The notes: generated by a model from the letters alone, not told the origin. 64,000 nucleotides of DNA from Eretmocerus hayati (GCA_029851415.1 CM056744.1:10485268-10549267); one strand, 5' to 3'; shown: positions 30,511 to 43,887, counted from the stretch's first letter. Translations and numbers: made by a program.

Positions 30511-33500
30511 TTAGTCTACTAATGAGTTCACCGATGCTATGGCGGTGAAATAGCTACTTGAAAGCTTCAAGAGCTAGAATTAGAAATGATTATTTGTGAA
30601 GGATTTTCCCCTTATAGATAATATATTATAGAGTACCTGAACGAATGACTCCATCGAGAGAACCGAAATTCTGCCAGCGGTAAGAAAATTTAGTTTCTGT
30701 GATTTTTGCATAATAATTGAAATATTTATACGATCTTTCGGGGGTAGAGTGTGCCAGTTGATCGAGCATCTGAAATTGCATAATTCGTGTATATTCAGAA
30801 CGCCATTCCAAAACGTTTTTATCATCATAATACAGGTCAAAATATTTCACAAAAAAATTCATCGATAAAGTAATTCAAATCCTTACATAGCATAGAAAAC
30901 GTCTTCGCTTGAGTCTATGATCATCTGTCCCAGCCAGCTCATCATAAACAAAACAATGTAAATGGCAATACTAGCTGATGCAGCAAGACATTTGAATGGG
31001 AATTGGAGATTGTTGTCAAGTAGCTGAAATTAAAGGCTCCGAATAGATGAAAGAGTCCTTTGATTCATTCTACCAGTTACCTTAAAATCTTCAATACTTA
31101 CGCAGTAGTTTGCCATAGCTAGTACCAAGACACAAAATACTTGTGCTTCAAGGATTATCGGGTATCCAGCACGTTCTAATGAATGACCTAATCTATAAGA
31201 GTCAAGAAATTTGTATCATGAATGAGCTGAGCTTTCAGACATGAAACTGATCTCACGTGCAATGGCCATACATACTTGACTGTTTGAATGTGCATGTCTA
31301 CTGCATTCTTTAGATCATTGAGATTGATGTAGTTTGAGCAAGACCTTCGCCGTTCTGGAGTGAGTCCTTGGTTTTTAACGATAACTTGGAATCTAGAACT
31401 GTAAATGGAAGTGAAGAATATGATTCTTCGCTCGGTTGGTATCCAATCTCAGACCACCTGTGTGTTGTGATGGAACATCACTCATTCGTAATTTCGGTTT
31501 TTTTACTCATGAATGATCCATGACTCATTACCAAACTCCGTGACCAAGGGCTTTTGAGAATCCTTTCTATCATCTCTATCATTATACCGATTTAACTCAT
31601 AGTTCTTCCGGAGAATATTATCTTTCTTCAAAGTCGAGTTAGGATGGGAGCTAAAAGAGCGCGGTCAAATTTTCGCGAATCTAGAATCTTTAGAAGCTTA
31701 TCAAGTAGAAATCCCTCTAGAGATCCGAAATTACTGAGAGACAAGCATTCCGAATTTAGAAAAACGGAATGGTGATGATTTGGAATGTCGAAATCGAGAG
31801 GGACACAATTTCGGAACATCTTGGAAGGTTAAAGTTATGAATGACCAGAATTTGGAATGATAGAATTCCGGCGAATTTTACCTGGTATTTTGGCTCTTCT
31901 ACTTCTGGGCCGTCGGTTGTTATTTCGGATTTTGATCCTTTCTAATTCTAGCCTTTCAAGGCATCCTGGGGTTTTCTCTCTCCGAATTCTGACATGCCGT
32001 AAAAGTGGTTTGGCGCATAGTTTACCAATCTTTACTCACAGTGGCCCTTACAATTTATCAAAGAGTATAATTCGATAAACGAAAGCAGAACCTATTTTTC
32101 GCAACTTTGGGATGATTTTATCCCTAACCTGCGCCTCGTGTCGGAAATCCATCACTCGGGCGTGGAGAATAAGTTTTTAAAACTTGCATCAAAATGCACT
32201 ATTTCGCCATTCTAGACGAAGACACGTCTGAATTTTGCTGGGCTCAGGATTACAAGATTTCGACCGATTTTGACGAGCAAGGAGAGACTCAAATCGTTGA
32301 TTTGATATCTCTCAATCTCGCATGAGGAGCTGATCCAACTTTTGCTCCTATCACTCATCATAAGACCAGAAATTCATTCCGCAGATCTAAATCAACTATT
32401 AAACTAGGCATGACTATTGTTAATGTTATGAATGTGTGTTTCGGACCGATTCCTCCGTTGGCCCCGCCAAAATAACGGTCGAGGAATCTGTTGTTGACAC
32501 TGTATGATTGATATGAAAATTTGGAAGGAACTGTATTTGAAAAGTTGTTTTTTTTTCTTGGTAGGCCGGGAAGGGGAAATCTTCATGGACACCCACAAGA
32601 GTGTGGGTAGTGTCGGATTCACCCGAGAAGACTCGGGTACCTACCGACTAAAACCCCTCCCCGGAGGGCGCCAACCCGAAGGTTATAGTCCCAGAAGAAA
32701 GAAAGGAACAGAGAGTAGAGGAAAGATGAAAGATACAGGGAGGCTTGCGAAGAAGCGGGAGCCCTGAAGTGGTCCAAGTTGCCAGTCAGGGCTCGTACGC
32801 ACTGAGGCGGACGAGGTGGTAAAAGTACACACATGGGTGCTGGGGCTGAAGACTGGGGACGGGGGAGTTGTCGTGTGCTCCCGAGATACTAAGATCTCCT
32901 TTGCCAGAAGACTGGAGCCGGGGAGTGCGTCTGTCTCCCAGGATCAACTGAGGATCCTCCTTGCGGTTAACTGGGGCCGGGGAGTCGTTACTCCCCCAAG
33001 ATCTGAAAATCTCCCATGCGGGGTTGAAATGTGTGAATATTGCTCCTATATGGAAGGAGATGGTGAATAATACTCTTGGAGTCCGGATAGTCTGGTCTCC
33101 ATCTGGATGTTGTGCTGCAAGTCAGCGTACTGATAGCTCTTCGTGCGAGACTCAGAGATATCAAATGGACGAATTGAGTCTCTTCTTGCTCGTCAAAATC
33201 GGTCGGAATCTTCTGATCCTTACAACACAGAATACAAGCGGTGAAACTTTCCTATAAAACCTTGGTTACGTGGACCGATAAAGTCGTTCAATACACGCCT
33301 ATCAGTATGCTGATTCGCACCATAACATTTAGATGGATCCCAGACTGTCCGGACTCCAAGTGTATTGTTCATCTTCCCCTTTCATATAGGAGTAACATTC
33401 ACACTTTTCAAATCCAGTACCTTCCAAATTTTCATATCAATCATACAGTGTCAAGAACAGAGTCCTCCGCTGTTGTTCTGACGAGGTCAACGAAGGAATC

Positions 33501-36500
33501 GGACCGAAACACACATCAACAATAGTAACAATACCTAGTCGGGTCATCCATAGTTTCATAGTTGATTGAGATCTGCGAAATGAATTTCTGGTCCCTTGAT
33601 GAGTAATAGAGGCACGAATTGTGTCAGCTCTTCATGCGAGACCGAAAGATATCATATGGATGATTTGAGTCTCTTCTTACTCGTCAAAATCGGTCGAAAT
33701 GTTCTGATCTCAACAACACAGAATACGAACGATCAAAGTTTCCTCAGTAGGGCTCGGATTCATAATATCGTCAATCCAAGATTGGCGTTCGCGGATTATG
33801 TAAATAGCGATCCCCCGCATCCGAAATACAGTCAGGTTTGCCATGACGATCACAACACTCCTAATCTTGCATTGATAGTCAGGTATTTCAGCTTTTCATC
33901 TTTTTGCAGGAGCCCACCGGTAGAATGATATTGGATTATGGTTTTAGGTGAGAGTTAGATCAACTGGTGGTATGGGAGATGAACAATACTATTTACGGGT
34001 ATACAGCATAACTGACGAGGTAGATATTGTAAAACTCGGGTCTCACGGTTGCTATGTTACTTCTATAAAAGTACAACTTCGTCAAACCAGCGCGACTCTT
34101 CTTGAAAATGCCACTACTTCACAATTTGAGAAAGAATTTTTGTCTTAGAGCCGGAATTCTCTGAATCCGACGTAGAATTGGGCATTGATTCTCAAAAGTG
34201 ATCATCAATCGATGCGATTTCTTTGAGACAATACTCAATTCTCGACCTCGGAATCAGAACGAGGAGATAATCCCACAGATAGCCTTTTTAGGGGTATCCA
34301 ATATTTTGATCCATGTGAGGCACGCGGTTGTCATGGTGACATGAGTTGTCGAGTGACATTCTCGTGATTAATATGCTCGGGCTAATACTTGTGATCCAAT
34401 ACTCGTGGTGCAGTACTCGAAGTTGCATTCGTGATACAGTACTCTGGTTGATAGTCATGGTTCAGTGATCCAGGTGACACTCGTGATCCATTAGAATCCG
34501 TGGCGATACTTGTGATTCAGTATTCTTGTCGGTCTTTGTGATCCAATACTCGAGGTGGCACTCGGAATAAAGCGACATTCGTAGTCGAGTACTCGGAGTG
34601 ATACATGTGATCCAGTACTCGAGGCAACATTCATGATCCAGTACTCGTGATCCAGTACTTGAGGTGACACTCGGAATAAAGTGACATTCGAATTCGAGTA
34701 CTCGGGGTGATACTTGTGATCCAGTAATCCGGGCAATACTCGTAATTGAGCACTCGAAGTGATACTTGTGATCTAGTGATCTAAATGACACTCGTGTTCA
34801 AAGTGACATTCGTGGTCCAGTGTTCACTATGGCACTTGTAATTGAGTACTTGAAATGATACTCGTGATCTAGTGATCTAAATGACACTCGTGGTCAAAGT
34901 GACATTCGTGGTCCAGTGTTCACTGTGACACTTGTAATTCAGTACTCGAAGTGATACTCGTGATTCAGTGGCCAGAATGACATTCGTGATCCAATGGTCA
35001 AGGTGATACTCGTCAAGTGACATTCATGATTTAGTGATCAAGGTTGCACTCGTGGTCCAGTACTTGAGGAGACACTCGTAATGAAGTGACACTCGTGGTC
35101 GAGTACCATGGGTGATACTTGTGATTCAGTGGTGTAAGTGATATTCGTAATTAAGCACTCAAAGTGATAAACGTGATTTAGTGATGTAAATGACACTCGT
35201 GGTCAAAGTGACATTCGTGATCCAGTGTGACGCTTGTAATTGAGCACTTGAGGTGATACTCGTGATCTAGTGATTAAGTACTCGATCACGATAGTGTCAC
35301 TCAATAACTCATATTATGGTGAAAACCGCATAATCACCGTGTGCACCACGTAAATAGAGAAATCGGACTAATCCAAAATGTCCTGTCTAAATCAAATGAC
35401 AAGAATTGGGTGTTCCTGGAAGAAGAGGATGTTAATAGATTTTATACGACTCGACGCGGAGCTGCGTGTTTCCACCTCTCGCCGTATAAAATCGCATATG
35501 CGTCTCGTGCCAAAAACTTTGTTTTTAACGAAAACCTTTTCGGTTTCGCCGATGTCCAGCAAAGTTTTCGGGAAGAAGAAAGATTTTTGGCACTCCACGC
35601 ATAATATACTCATCTCATAATTCTGACGATGTACGAGACAAACCGGTAGAATTTTCAGAATCACCGCAAGGTATTATTATTGTAAAGATTTTTCCGTTTT
35701 GGGGAACGACACCTCCCCCCCCCTCCCCCCACCACCACAATGCCTTCCTTTCATTATCGACATCTGAAATAGCTTAGTCCCAGTAAATATTACCTCCTAT
35801 TTGAAATCTGACTTGAATGGCCTGCTTACAAGGTTAGGTGTAGAAAATTCAAATCGCATAAGGCCCGTACTTGGATTGAGCGATCCAGTTGGCCTCTAGG
35901 ATCGCTAGTTCAAGAAAGTTTTGAAAGATTGAAAATAAAAAGGGCGTTTCTGCCCATCTGCATATATACCTGGGGCAGACGCCACCATCAGATTGCTCTG
36001 ATGGCCCCTGTGCAGGCAGAGTCTTTCAACACTCTTGTAAAAATATTACCAGCTATCTTTTAAAGCAGACCAGTCAAATCCTGTATTACATTCACGCAAG
36101 ATTGACGCATATATCCGCGGTCCAATGTCTTTTACGACAAGGCCTTTGAGTTGCTACGTGGAAACTTACATAGAAAGTGTGTTAAGAGCGAAATAATATT
36201 ATAAAGCTTCTCTTACACATTCACAAAGCCGTATTAATCGAGAAAATCATGCACTCACCTCACTACAGAGAAAAATCCGCATGTTTGTTGAGTTGCAGTT
36301 ATGAGCAAACTACAAATAGCACATAATGATACATTGAACATGAATAAAAATACAGTAATGTGTATCACAAAGATGTAATAATGATCGTTCTGCTCAAAAA
36401 TGATGTATGAAAGTTGTTGGAAGATGAACGGTGGCTCTGTAGCATTTGACGCAGAAAAAATTCTCTCCACAAATGAAACTAATGAGAACATGAGATTTCC

Positions 36501-37966
36501 ACCACACGATAGAGTAGTACAGTAAACTGAAAATATATGAATTAGATATGAGTTCACTCATATAGTTTTTAATACAGTAGAATCCGGTTATAACGAGCAA
36601 ATTTGGAAGATTTGGTTAGCCGCCATATAATGTATGTGCAAACAGGTCCGGCTATAACGATCCGGATATAACGAGAATCCAGTTATAACGAGCAAAAATT
36701 CTGTCAAAATTTGGTTTTGGCACCGGCTATACCGAGCAAATCAATGTTAACGTCGTACGATTCTGAGTTCGGGAGCTTGAGACTCATGGTAAACACGAGT
36801 ATCAATGCAAATACACATGCAATACGATTCTAGTGAGCAACATGGATAGATCAAATACAAGGAAAAGACATTTTATAACGAGTGCGACCTCGCAAACTCT
36901 GAAGCAACATTGAAACTTCTCAAATACAATTCCTTAATTCACGTGTATTTGTTCATTCTCATCTTGCGGTTCTTTGAACTTATGACAAAATGCAAATTCT
37001 TGAATATTGTATGTCTATACCATTAAGTAGACTAATGAACATCTACGTCATTGTCCACCCTGTCATCGTATTCAGAATGTTAATCATCATTAGTTATTTG
37101 GATTCTGGATAAAAGATACTTTACAAACTCAAGATTAGCTGTTTTTCATTAATCAGGGGTTGTTATAACGAAATCATATGAATTTGGGCCGATAAATCGA
37201 AGTCCGGTTATATAACGAGCATTTTTCTTCGGTCCCTTTGAGTTCGTTATAACCGGATTCTACTGTATTGATTCATGACAACTCTCAATTGCTATATTTT
37301 TAGATATGTCTCACTTGAAAGCCCTAGGCTGAGAAAATACCCGATTCTCGAAAATTTTAGCACTTGTTCTCTCTCATAGTCATCTGTTACGATCTGCCAA
37401 GTCTTCACAGCTTCAGTGTGCAATTTCTTAAACTGCAATCGAACGAAGTATGATTGTCATGCAAATTATCGATGAGTTAATTACTTACCGTAGGAACGCA
37501 TGAGTGCACTATGAAGTAAGATATCAAGAAAGAAATGTCAAATGATAAACCATACAGATTCTGAATGATGACTCCATAGTCAAGATCTCTTGTTTCGACG
37601 AGAAAAACAATCTAGAGTAAAGAAAATCTGAATCATTATTAGAGATTAATTCCGAATCAGTTGTTGATATGCAGATTGAAGCAGAAGGTTCTTAGTTTTC
37701 AATCGTCCTGTATTGGCAATTGAGGGGTAAACCTAAGAATTGATTCTCCAAATGAAGGATTAAAGATGGTATGCGATACTCACACTTGGTATAATAATAG
37801 ACAATGCTATTATTTCACTGATGATGAATATAAATACTCTATTAGAAGCAGACTGGTACGGCCATAACCCTGATAGCTTCATAAGCAATTCAGTATTCTT
37901 GCCAAATACACTTTCGTAAATAGATAAGTCGTGATACTGAATCACGTACTCTTTCAGTTTGTTCAT
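30511..37966 (-). CDS. Insect odorant receptor (7tm_6 family), 412 aa, 9 exons
   Basis: Exons in transcript order are 37784-37966, 37489-37611, 37315-37432, 36259-36526, 31276-31398, 31102-31192, 30887-31023, 30637-30769 and 30511-30573. Each boundary is GT-AG, phases agree throughout, and the stop is TAA. The start is the ATG at 37966; the longer open frame upstream begins with GTG. The predicted protein has several hydrophobic helices. The C-terminal third holds family signatures: WLGQMIID, INWHTLPPK, IIMQKSQK, LTAGRISVLSMESF and a short last exon with LLKLSSSYFTAI. The short terminal exon after the TAGR...ESF segment is typical of insect receptors. Such proteins form ligand-gated cation channels with the co-receptor Orco in sensory dendrites; the ligand cannot be guessed. 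Intron 3 holds a pogo-like MITE, and the 4.86-kb intron 4 holds a foldback and a minisatellite. No frameshift or internal stop was seen. Confidence 0.92.
32257..33745. mobile_element. Foldback region in odorant receptor intron 4
   Basis: ATTTCGACCGATTTTGACGA at 32257 is mirrored at about 33684-33703 (TCGTCAAAATCGGTCGAAAT), and the pairing continues to TGACACTGTATGATTGATAT / ATATCAATCATACAGTGTCA. A further copy at about 33138-33260 lies in the same orientation as the right arm. The GC-rich island at 32563-33010 sits between the arms. Confidence 0.65.
32563..33010. repeat. GC-rich insert with three ~60-bp tandem repeats
   Basis: The composition changes abruptly. About 32848-33010 holds three imperfect units that begin ACTGGGGACGGGGGAG, ACTGGAGCCGGGGAG and ACTGGGGCCGGGGAG, each followed by a CTCCC and then a GATC-containing segment. 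It may be the 5' region of a retroelement, but no coding domain confirms this. Confidence 0.5.
34360..35300. repeat. Degenerate minisatellite in odorant receptor intron 4
   Basis: Dozens of variable copies of units such as GTGATCCAGTACTCGAGGTG and ACACTCGTGGTCAAAGTGAC, with unit length of roughly 20-30 bp and higher-order duplication (about 34795-34870 versus 34870-34930 and 35195-35270). Confidence 0.85.
36575..37265. mobile_element. pogo/Tigger-like MITE (691 bp) in odorant receptor intron 3
   Basis: Ends CAGTAGAATCCGGTTATAAC and its inverse, bordered by TA at 36573-36574 and 37266-37267. Extra TATAACGAG copies lie subterminally (36655-36735, 37215). The end sequence and TA target fit the pogo/Tigger branch of Tc1/mariner. 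Confidence 0.88.
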
Positions 37967-38269
37967 TTTATTGTATTGTTTTTTCACTTCAGTTCTGATT
38001 CAATAGTCTTCAGAGAATCAATCGGCATCACAACTTTTGATTCTATGAATGAACTATAAAATAATCTCTGAAACTGACAAAAGAATTATAGAAATACGCG
38101 AATTTCGAGTAATTGTGATAATGTTAGAGTGATGGGATGATATCTTGATTTAGTGGTCTTCGATAAATTTTTCTCTAACTCTCATTTTTCAGTTGGAGAA
38201 TTCGTCACAAATATTGAAAGAACCGTTGACATTCTTTTTGATTGGATCGGTAGTACACGGAGTGATGTA

Positions 38270-39056
38270 CAGTACCGTTCAAAAGTTCTCGATGGGTGAT
38301 CCTTCGAGTACCCTGACTTGCAACTGCGATAAGTCGAATTTCAGACGTTATACGAGAATTTTCAAAAAAGCATTTTGAAGAGCAGAAAAAATACTAATTT
38401 TATGTGGGTTTGGATAATTTTTATCGAATATTTCTGAAGGTCGTACATGCTGGTAAAAAGATATAAAATCTAAACATTTTTTACTTTCATTGAGACACCT
38501 GCAGTTTTGATGCGGATTGAGATACGGCAAATCTGAAAAAAGCATTTTGTAGAGCGAAAAAAATGCTATGAGAGGCCATTATTTGATTATTTTTCACGTA
38601 CCGCGTGTCAGAACGAACGAGCTGTCGAGATACTCAAAATAACTGTTTATCACCGAGAACGGCACAGAAAAGGGTGAAAAAACATGATTTTGGGGATTTG
38701 GACAGCTCGCACGTCTTCATACACCACACGTGAAAATTAATCACAAAATAGCTACACATAGCATTTTTTCCGCTCTACAAGATGCTTTTTCACAATTGTC
38801 GTATCTTCATTCGCATCAAAACTGCAGGTGTCTCAATAAAAGTAAAAAATTTTTCGATTTTCTATTTTCTCATCAGCGTGTATGTTCTTCAAAAATATTC
38901 TAGAAAAATCATCCAAACCCAGTTTAAGTTAGTATTTTTTCTGCTCTTTAAGATGCTTTTTTGAAAATTCTTGTACAATGCATAAAATTCGACTTATCGC
39001 TGTTGCAAGTCAGAGTATTCGAGGGATGACCCATCGAGAACTTTTGGACGGTACTG
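38270..39056. mobile_element. Palindromic Tc1/mariner-like element, copy 1 (787 bp)
   Basis: Ends CAGTACCGTTCAAAAGTTCT and its inverse (one change), bordered by TA. The arms include paired GACACCTGCAGTTTTGATGC / GCATCAAAACTGCAGGTGTC. It sits about 0.3 kb upstream of the odorant receptor start. No transposase. Confidence 0.88.
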
Positions 39057-39059
39057 TAA

Positions 39060-40040
39060 TTGATGATGAGTACACGATCGAAGACTTTTATTTCGAAGGT
39101 TTATTAAATTTGAAGTTATCAACCATCGTTGAAGAGAACGGTTGGCTCACTACTCTCCATTTTCTGGGAAGTGAAACCCACAGAACCCCACAAAGTAGTC
39201 ATGCATATATCATTCCTTCAGTTGTCATCTAACCAAGCTATGATTGACTTCACAATTGAATGCATAAGTGCGCTGGATTTTTTCAGGTAGGTGAAGAATT
39301 ATTCACCGCAATACTGAATAGAAGTTCTCATATTATATAACAGTAGAAAGTAAAATAGATAATCAACTTTAACTAATAAATTCATCTTGGATTTAGATGC
39401 AGACTGCTCATAGTGGCTTCTACATTTGAAATTATTCAATAATAATTCCTTTACTTGTGCTAAGAATGCAGAAATTGGTCTCTTATTCTGATAGATATCC
39501 TTGACACTGCATTGTATCAAGAAAGGAGACAGCCTTTATGAGGCAAATATGAGTGGAAAAAATGAGAAAATCCTGACCACGAGTTCCAGAATTGTCAAAT
39601 TGATTTGTTGTCAGTAACAATCAATTTCTAGACTTGATATTCTTTTGGCTACAGCTAAGAGCAATAACTTGACATACGCGTGTATCCGGAACTAACCAAG
39701 TCGAATGACCCGCTAAAATCCATTAGAAGACAATCGTTATTCATCATTCTGTATTATTTGGGAGTAAGGCTGGTCTCAATCTAGTCATTCTGAATTCACA
39801 AATTCAACATCACACTTGTATCTTATTCCCAAATTATACCAAATTGTGATCAGAGAATTATAATCTGAGTAGAGAATCATTTCCGACCCCGACATTAAAA
39901 TAAAATTTTTTGCTTGACGTGCGCAACGCACTCCTATTTTTACAATAATTTTCGCCTTGATTCATGCCTTATCGAATGAATGAGAAAGTCGTTATTTCAA
40001 AACGGGAAGTACATCAAAACAAGTAAACAAGCTCATAAAT
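39060..40040. other. Intergenic AT-rich stretch
   Basis: No gene or repeat recognised beyond the element at its left edge. Confidence 0.4.
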
Positions 40041-40041
40041 C

Positions 40042-41240
40042 TTGATCCTGAGAATCTCGGACGCGCAAACTGTCCCGTACTCTCTGTGTGCGGGACATTG
40101 CTCCTGTCCCGGTTTTCAGGAATCTTTAGCCTGGAAAAACAAGCCCATTACGCGGAACCATAAAGTCATTAAGCCGAGTCCAGGAAATCCTGGACTTTCC
40201 GAGATTATAACCAACAATACAATAGAGCCGTAATAAAGCCATTAACACTCGTCCCCGAAATCATGGACGACTCCGACGTCCCCGCCACTGAATTGACGGG
40301 ACTTGAATGACATCCACGCTTTCCTGGGACTCCCCGCGTACCGGACATCTCAAACACATCAATCATCCGCGATACCGCGGATTCAAGGGACGCAGCCTCC
40401 CTATATAAACCCGAGCCCCTCTGGCTCAGCATGCTCAGTCGAGTCCAGTCACTCTGCACGTCATAACGCACCAAGCCTCAGTCAGTTCGTCACCAGGCCC
40501 GTCGGCTTCCCGACGTGGCAGTCCCCGGCCCGCACACTCCAAGTTCATCGACTCGCTGCCTCCACGCCTACGTCACCAACCAGGTTGTACCTTGCCTGTA
40601 GATTGTCGTACCCGGTCGTGCTACGGTCACCGCGATGAACGCGTTCGAGTTCTTTCACGTAAAATCAGCGTAATAAGTATGGATGAGTACGTGTGTGTAG
40701 CATTAGTGTTTCGCACCTCGGCAGACGCGGCACAATTCGATCTGAAGTCTGTTCGACTCGTTCGCATTCCTATCCAAACACTGCCACCCCAAGCCGAGTC
40801 CAAATGCAATTCGCTCTAAAGTCATTGTGTCCACGGTGTCAGAAGCATTTTTCTGTGATCAAAATGGAACGTACGAACCATTCTGGTTCCAAATCTCGAG
40901 TCAGTGCCGTGTCCACCCAGGGCCAATGCCCCGACAGCCCGTGTGGTATGTGTGAAGCCAAGAAGCTTGCCCGCCTCGGAGCCATGAAAGTCGCGACTCC
41001 GGTCCCTCAGTCCCATACTTCAAATTCTCCTCACGCGGCGCCGCGCAAGGAGTAAAGTCATTCGTTACTCTGAGTAAAATCGTTGCCCATCGCTTCACGA
41101 CTAAAGCACGCACCGATCGCATCTCTCGCAAAGGCGTTCGCCATTGACGTAAAATCCTACCAGAGCGACCACGCTGCTCACGCGTCCTCTCGGTGGTGAT
41201 TTGCCCCGACGCTCTCGCATTCCGGGATACGTCATGCTGT
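40042..41240 (+). other. GC-rich island with core-promoter-like signals; possible LTR-element fragment
   Basis: The composition is clearly more GC-rich than the flanks on both sides. TATATAA at 40402 is followed about 33 bp later by TCAGT at 40435, the arthropod TATA plus initiator arrangement. A 120-codon frame (40693-41055) contains CPRC and CPDSPCGMC cysteine pairs but matches no family I know. Long terminal repeats of insect retrotransposons often look like this; no gag, protease or RT is visible and no matching second LTR is present, so the nature is open. Confidence 0.4.
40402..40439 (+). promoter_or_regulatory. TATA box plus TCAGT initiator in GC-rich island
   Basis: TATATAAACCCG, then TCAGT with the initiator A at 40437, 35 bp from the TATA start. 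The spacing is slightly long but acceptable for insect core promoters. Sequence only. Confidence 0.4.
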
Positions 41241-43887
41241 TAATATATTGAAGTATTACAAGAAATTGTTTTCAGAATTTTTACAGCCAGTTTCCATATG
41301 TGTCTCCGAGAGGTCCATTTCGTGCGCATTCGCAGCCTATTTTTACAGAATCTCGACGCTGGCGTCCTTCAGTCCTCAAGCACTTAGGTGCAATTTTGTT
41401 GAATTCTTACAAATACTTTCTCATACTTTTCTCGATTTTCAAATGAATCATGCCAAAGTTTTCGAAAAGTTTTGGAATATCTTCGCATTTACCACATCCT
41501 CTCATGTTACTCAAGAAAGTCTTACTGGTAAAGAAAGTCGACGATATATTCGCCTCAAAGAGATATCGCCCGCTATATCGCACCATATCATTTTCAGGAA
41601 TTGTGAAAGGTGCGGAAACTTACCCCACTCTTCATTCTAATTTCAACTCTTCAAGAGGAAGCCCCTTTCGCACTCGATCATCGCATGCATATATTGTAAA
41701 GGAAGCCGAAGATGTAAACGTTCCTTCAAGAAATTGACAGCTATAGTTGATGGACATACTTATCGGATTGCCGTCATATAGGCGTTTATTACTCAAAGAT
41801 AACCACCGTTGGATTTTGATTTAACATTGGGCGGATGGGACCATATTAATAATATTGTGTTTTTTACTTTCTTTGTCATTGGTCATCCTTCAAATGCAAG
41901 AGTGAGTTGTAACTGAGGGATTTCCTGGGGTCAGGAGGTTAGGGGTCAGGTCCCTCGATTTGATCTCTCCTAAAACGGCTTTTAGTCAAAAAATATATAT
42001 CAGAACAATAGAACATATTTACATATTAATACAATTTTATGTACCAATAAGAGGACGATCTGAAATATCTCCAGATCTATCTGATGAATGAGGAATATCC
42101 AAGAAAGATCTGATATTCGTTACTGATATATGTTATTTATAAATATCAGTCTTGTCGAAGAAACGGTGGAAACAGGTATCGAGACAATAAATGATTCTAC
42201 AACCACAGAGGAGCTCCCTCCGGACGAAACGGGGGGGGGGCGTAGCTCTTCGATGAGAAAATGATTATGTTTCGGGTCGCGCTTAAGTGGCCGATACGAA
42301 ACAAAACAAAATACCGGTGCACCGAAGATATTTTAGTTTTGGGACAAAACCTGGTTGGCAGTGCTAGTCTTAGCGGAGAAAAAGGGCCCAAGTAAGGCGA
42401 AAAAGTTTGAGTGGAGTCGGAACTATAATTTTCCGAAAATAAGCTCACAGAGGGCCAATTTTTCATGGGCCCTGAGACTCACCAGAGGGTAAAGAGAATC
42501 TGTTAAGAAATTTTTCGTACTATTTCAACATAGTGCTAATTGAAGAAAATTGTTGTGGACTTTTCACAGACCCCCCCCCCCCCCCTGGTGATGGCTCTGG
42601 TCGAAATACTCCGAAATTACTCACATGTATGTGCGTGCGGAGTTCTAATATCTGTAGATTTTTATATTCTGAATATATTTTCATATCTTATATATTTCAA
42701 ATAAATGAGAACCTCATGTGGGTTTTTCAATTATGCCAAGATTGAATTTAGCATTGTTGGGATTGAAAGGTCAATCCCATCAATTTTTGTATCATTTTAA
42801 AGCTTGACACCAAGGAATATTAGAGCATGTGGATTTCGATCATGAAAGGGTTTATCTTTATCTGCAGTTCGTGCTAGAATTTTGAGTTTGAATCACAATA
42901 TCTCTACCGTTTTGCAAAATCAAAGTTCAGAGGACGATTAATGAAAACTCGTGAGTGATAAAAGGACTGAGATTTCGAATCACTGATGTACACATCAACC
43001 AAGGGCTGAAATAAACCAAACACTCGAGTCTGTAGTGAAGTTACATTGTGTCTCATTGAAACTCCTATACCTTTTTGATTTGGAAAAAAAAAGAAAAAAA
43101 ATCAACAGACACTTCCGAAAATGCAGGGGACCCTTTCCTGCGGCAATCAAAATATAACCTTTCTCTTATGTGGTGGAGACACCACAAAGCTCGCTCGCAG
43201 GAAAATATCCGATGCATGTTCGAAAAAAATCTATTGATGTCAAATTGGACATGCCATGTGGCCACTATAACAGAATTTTTACGAATATTGCACGGCGTAT
43301 TCTACGAATTTTTTAAATAAGTTGAACGAATGAAATTCCTTGCTTCGGCCAATCTAAATTTTCTTCAAAAAATTGACAAAGTCTGCAAGTGCGCGACTCG
43401 AACCTTATCACTTGATATGGTGGGCAGTCAAGGGCGGTCAAACAACATATTTCCATAGAATGTAATGATTGGAGTTCTTATCGGCTTGTGATTGCCTTCT
43501 AATGAACCATGTCCGGGCATATGATTCAAATTCAATAATTGGGAGAGTCGTGTGCTGTTTTTGATACACTGATAGAATGAAGCAGGATGTGAGAATTTCT
43601 CATTAAATTCGATTCACAGCATGATAATTGGGAGTATATGAATCACCAGAAAAATCAACGAGCTGAACTGTTTGATTTGAACCTTGGAGTGAGTGTTCTA
43701 GTCTTCAAGTGAGTATAAAAACTTTAGTCATACCAGTTTACTTTATTTGATACCGTGATCAGATATCACACCTTTTCGGAATGAAAATGACAAATTTTGG
43801 AAACCGATTTTACTCATGATCATATATGACCTTGGAATCCATAGATTCCATGATCATATATGTTCATGGAATCTCATGTTCTACATG
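41241..43887. other. Intergenic stretch without a supported gene
   Basis: The short open frames show no recognisable domain. There is a G run near 42229-42240 and a long C run at about 42571-42586. The sequence at 42463-42597 is a diverged copy of the inverted ends found at 57.7 and 63.1 kb. Confidence 0.45.
42463..42597. repeat. Diverged single copy of the 57.7/63.1 kb inverted end
   Basis: Shares TTTCATGGGCCCTG, TTTTTCGTACTATTTCAA, TAGTGCTAATTGAAGAAAA and a C run leading into CTGGTGATGG with the right arm near 63055-63185, in the same order. Confidence 0.65.

Noticed and set aside
34360..35300. CRISPR-like repeat array
   Set aside because: Units are degenerate, variable in spacing and set in a eukaryotic intron; it is a minisatellite.
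35341..35604. 87-codon open frame in odorant receptor intron 4
   Set aside because: No homology recognised, it lies on the opposite strand in an intron, and it has no splice or start support.
37967..37987. Seven-residue N-terminal extension of the odorant receptor
   Set aside because: It would start at GTG; the first ATG at 37966 gives a normal receptor N-terminus.
43385..43460. Minus-strand tRNA-like B box (GGTTCGAGTC)
   Set aside because: No A box and no acceptor stem could be formed.
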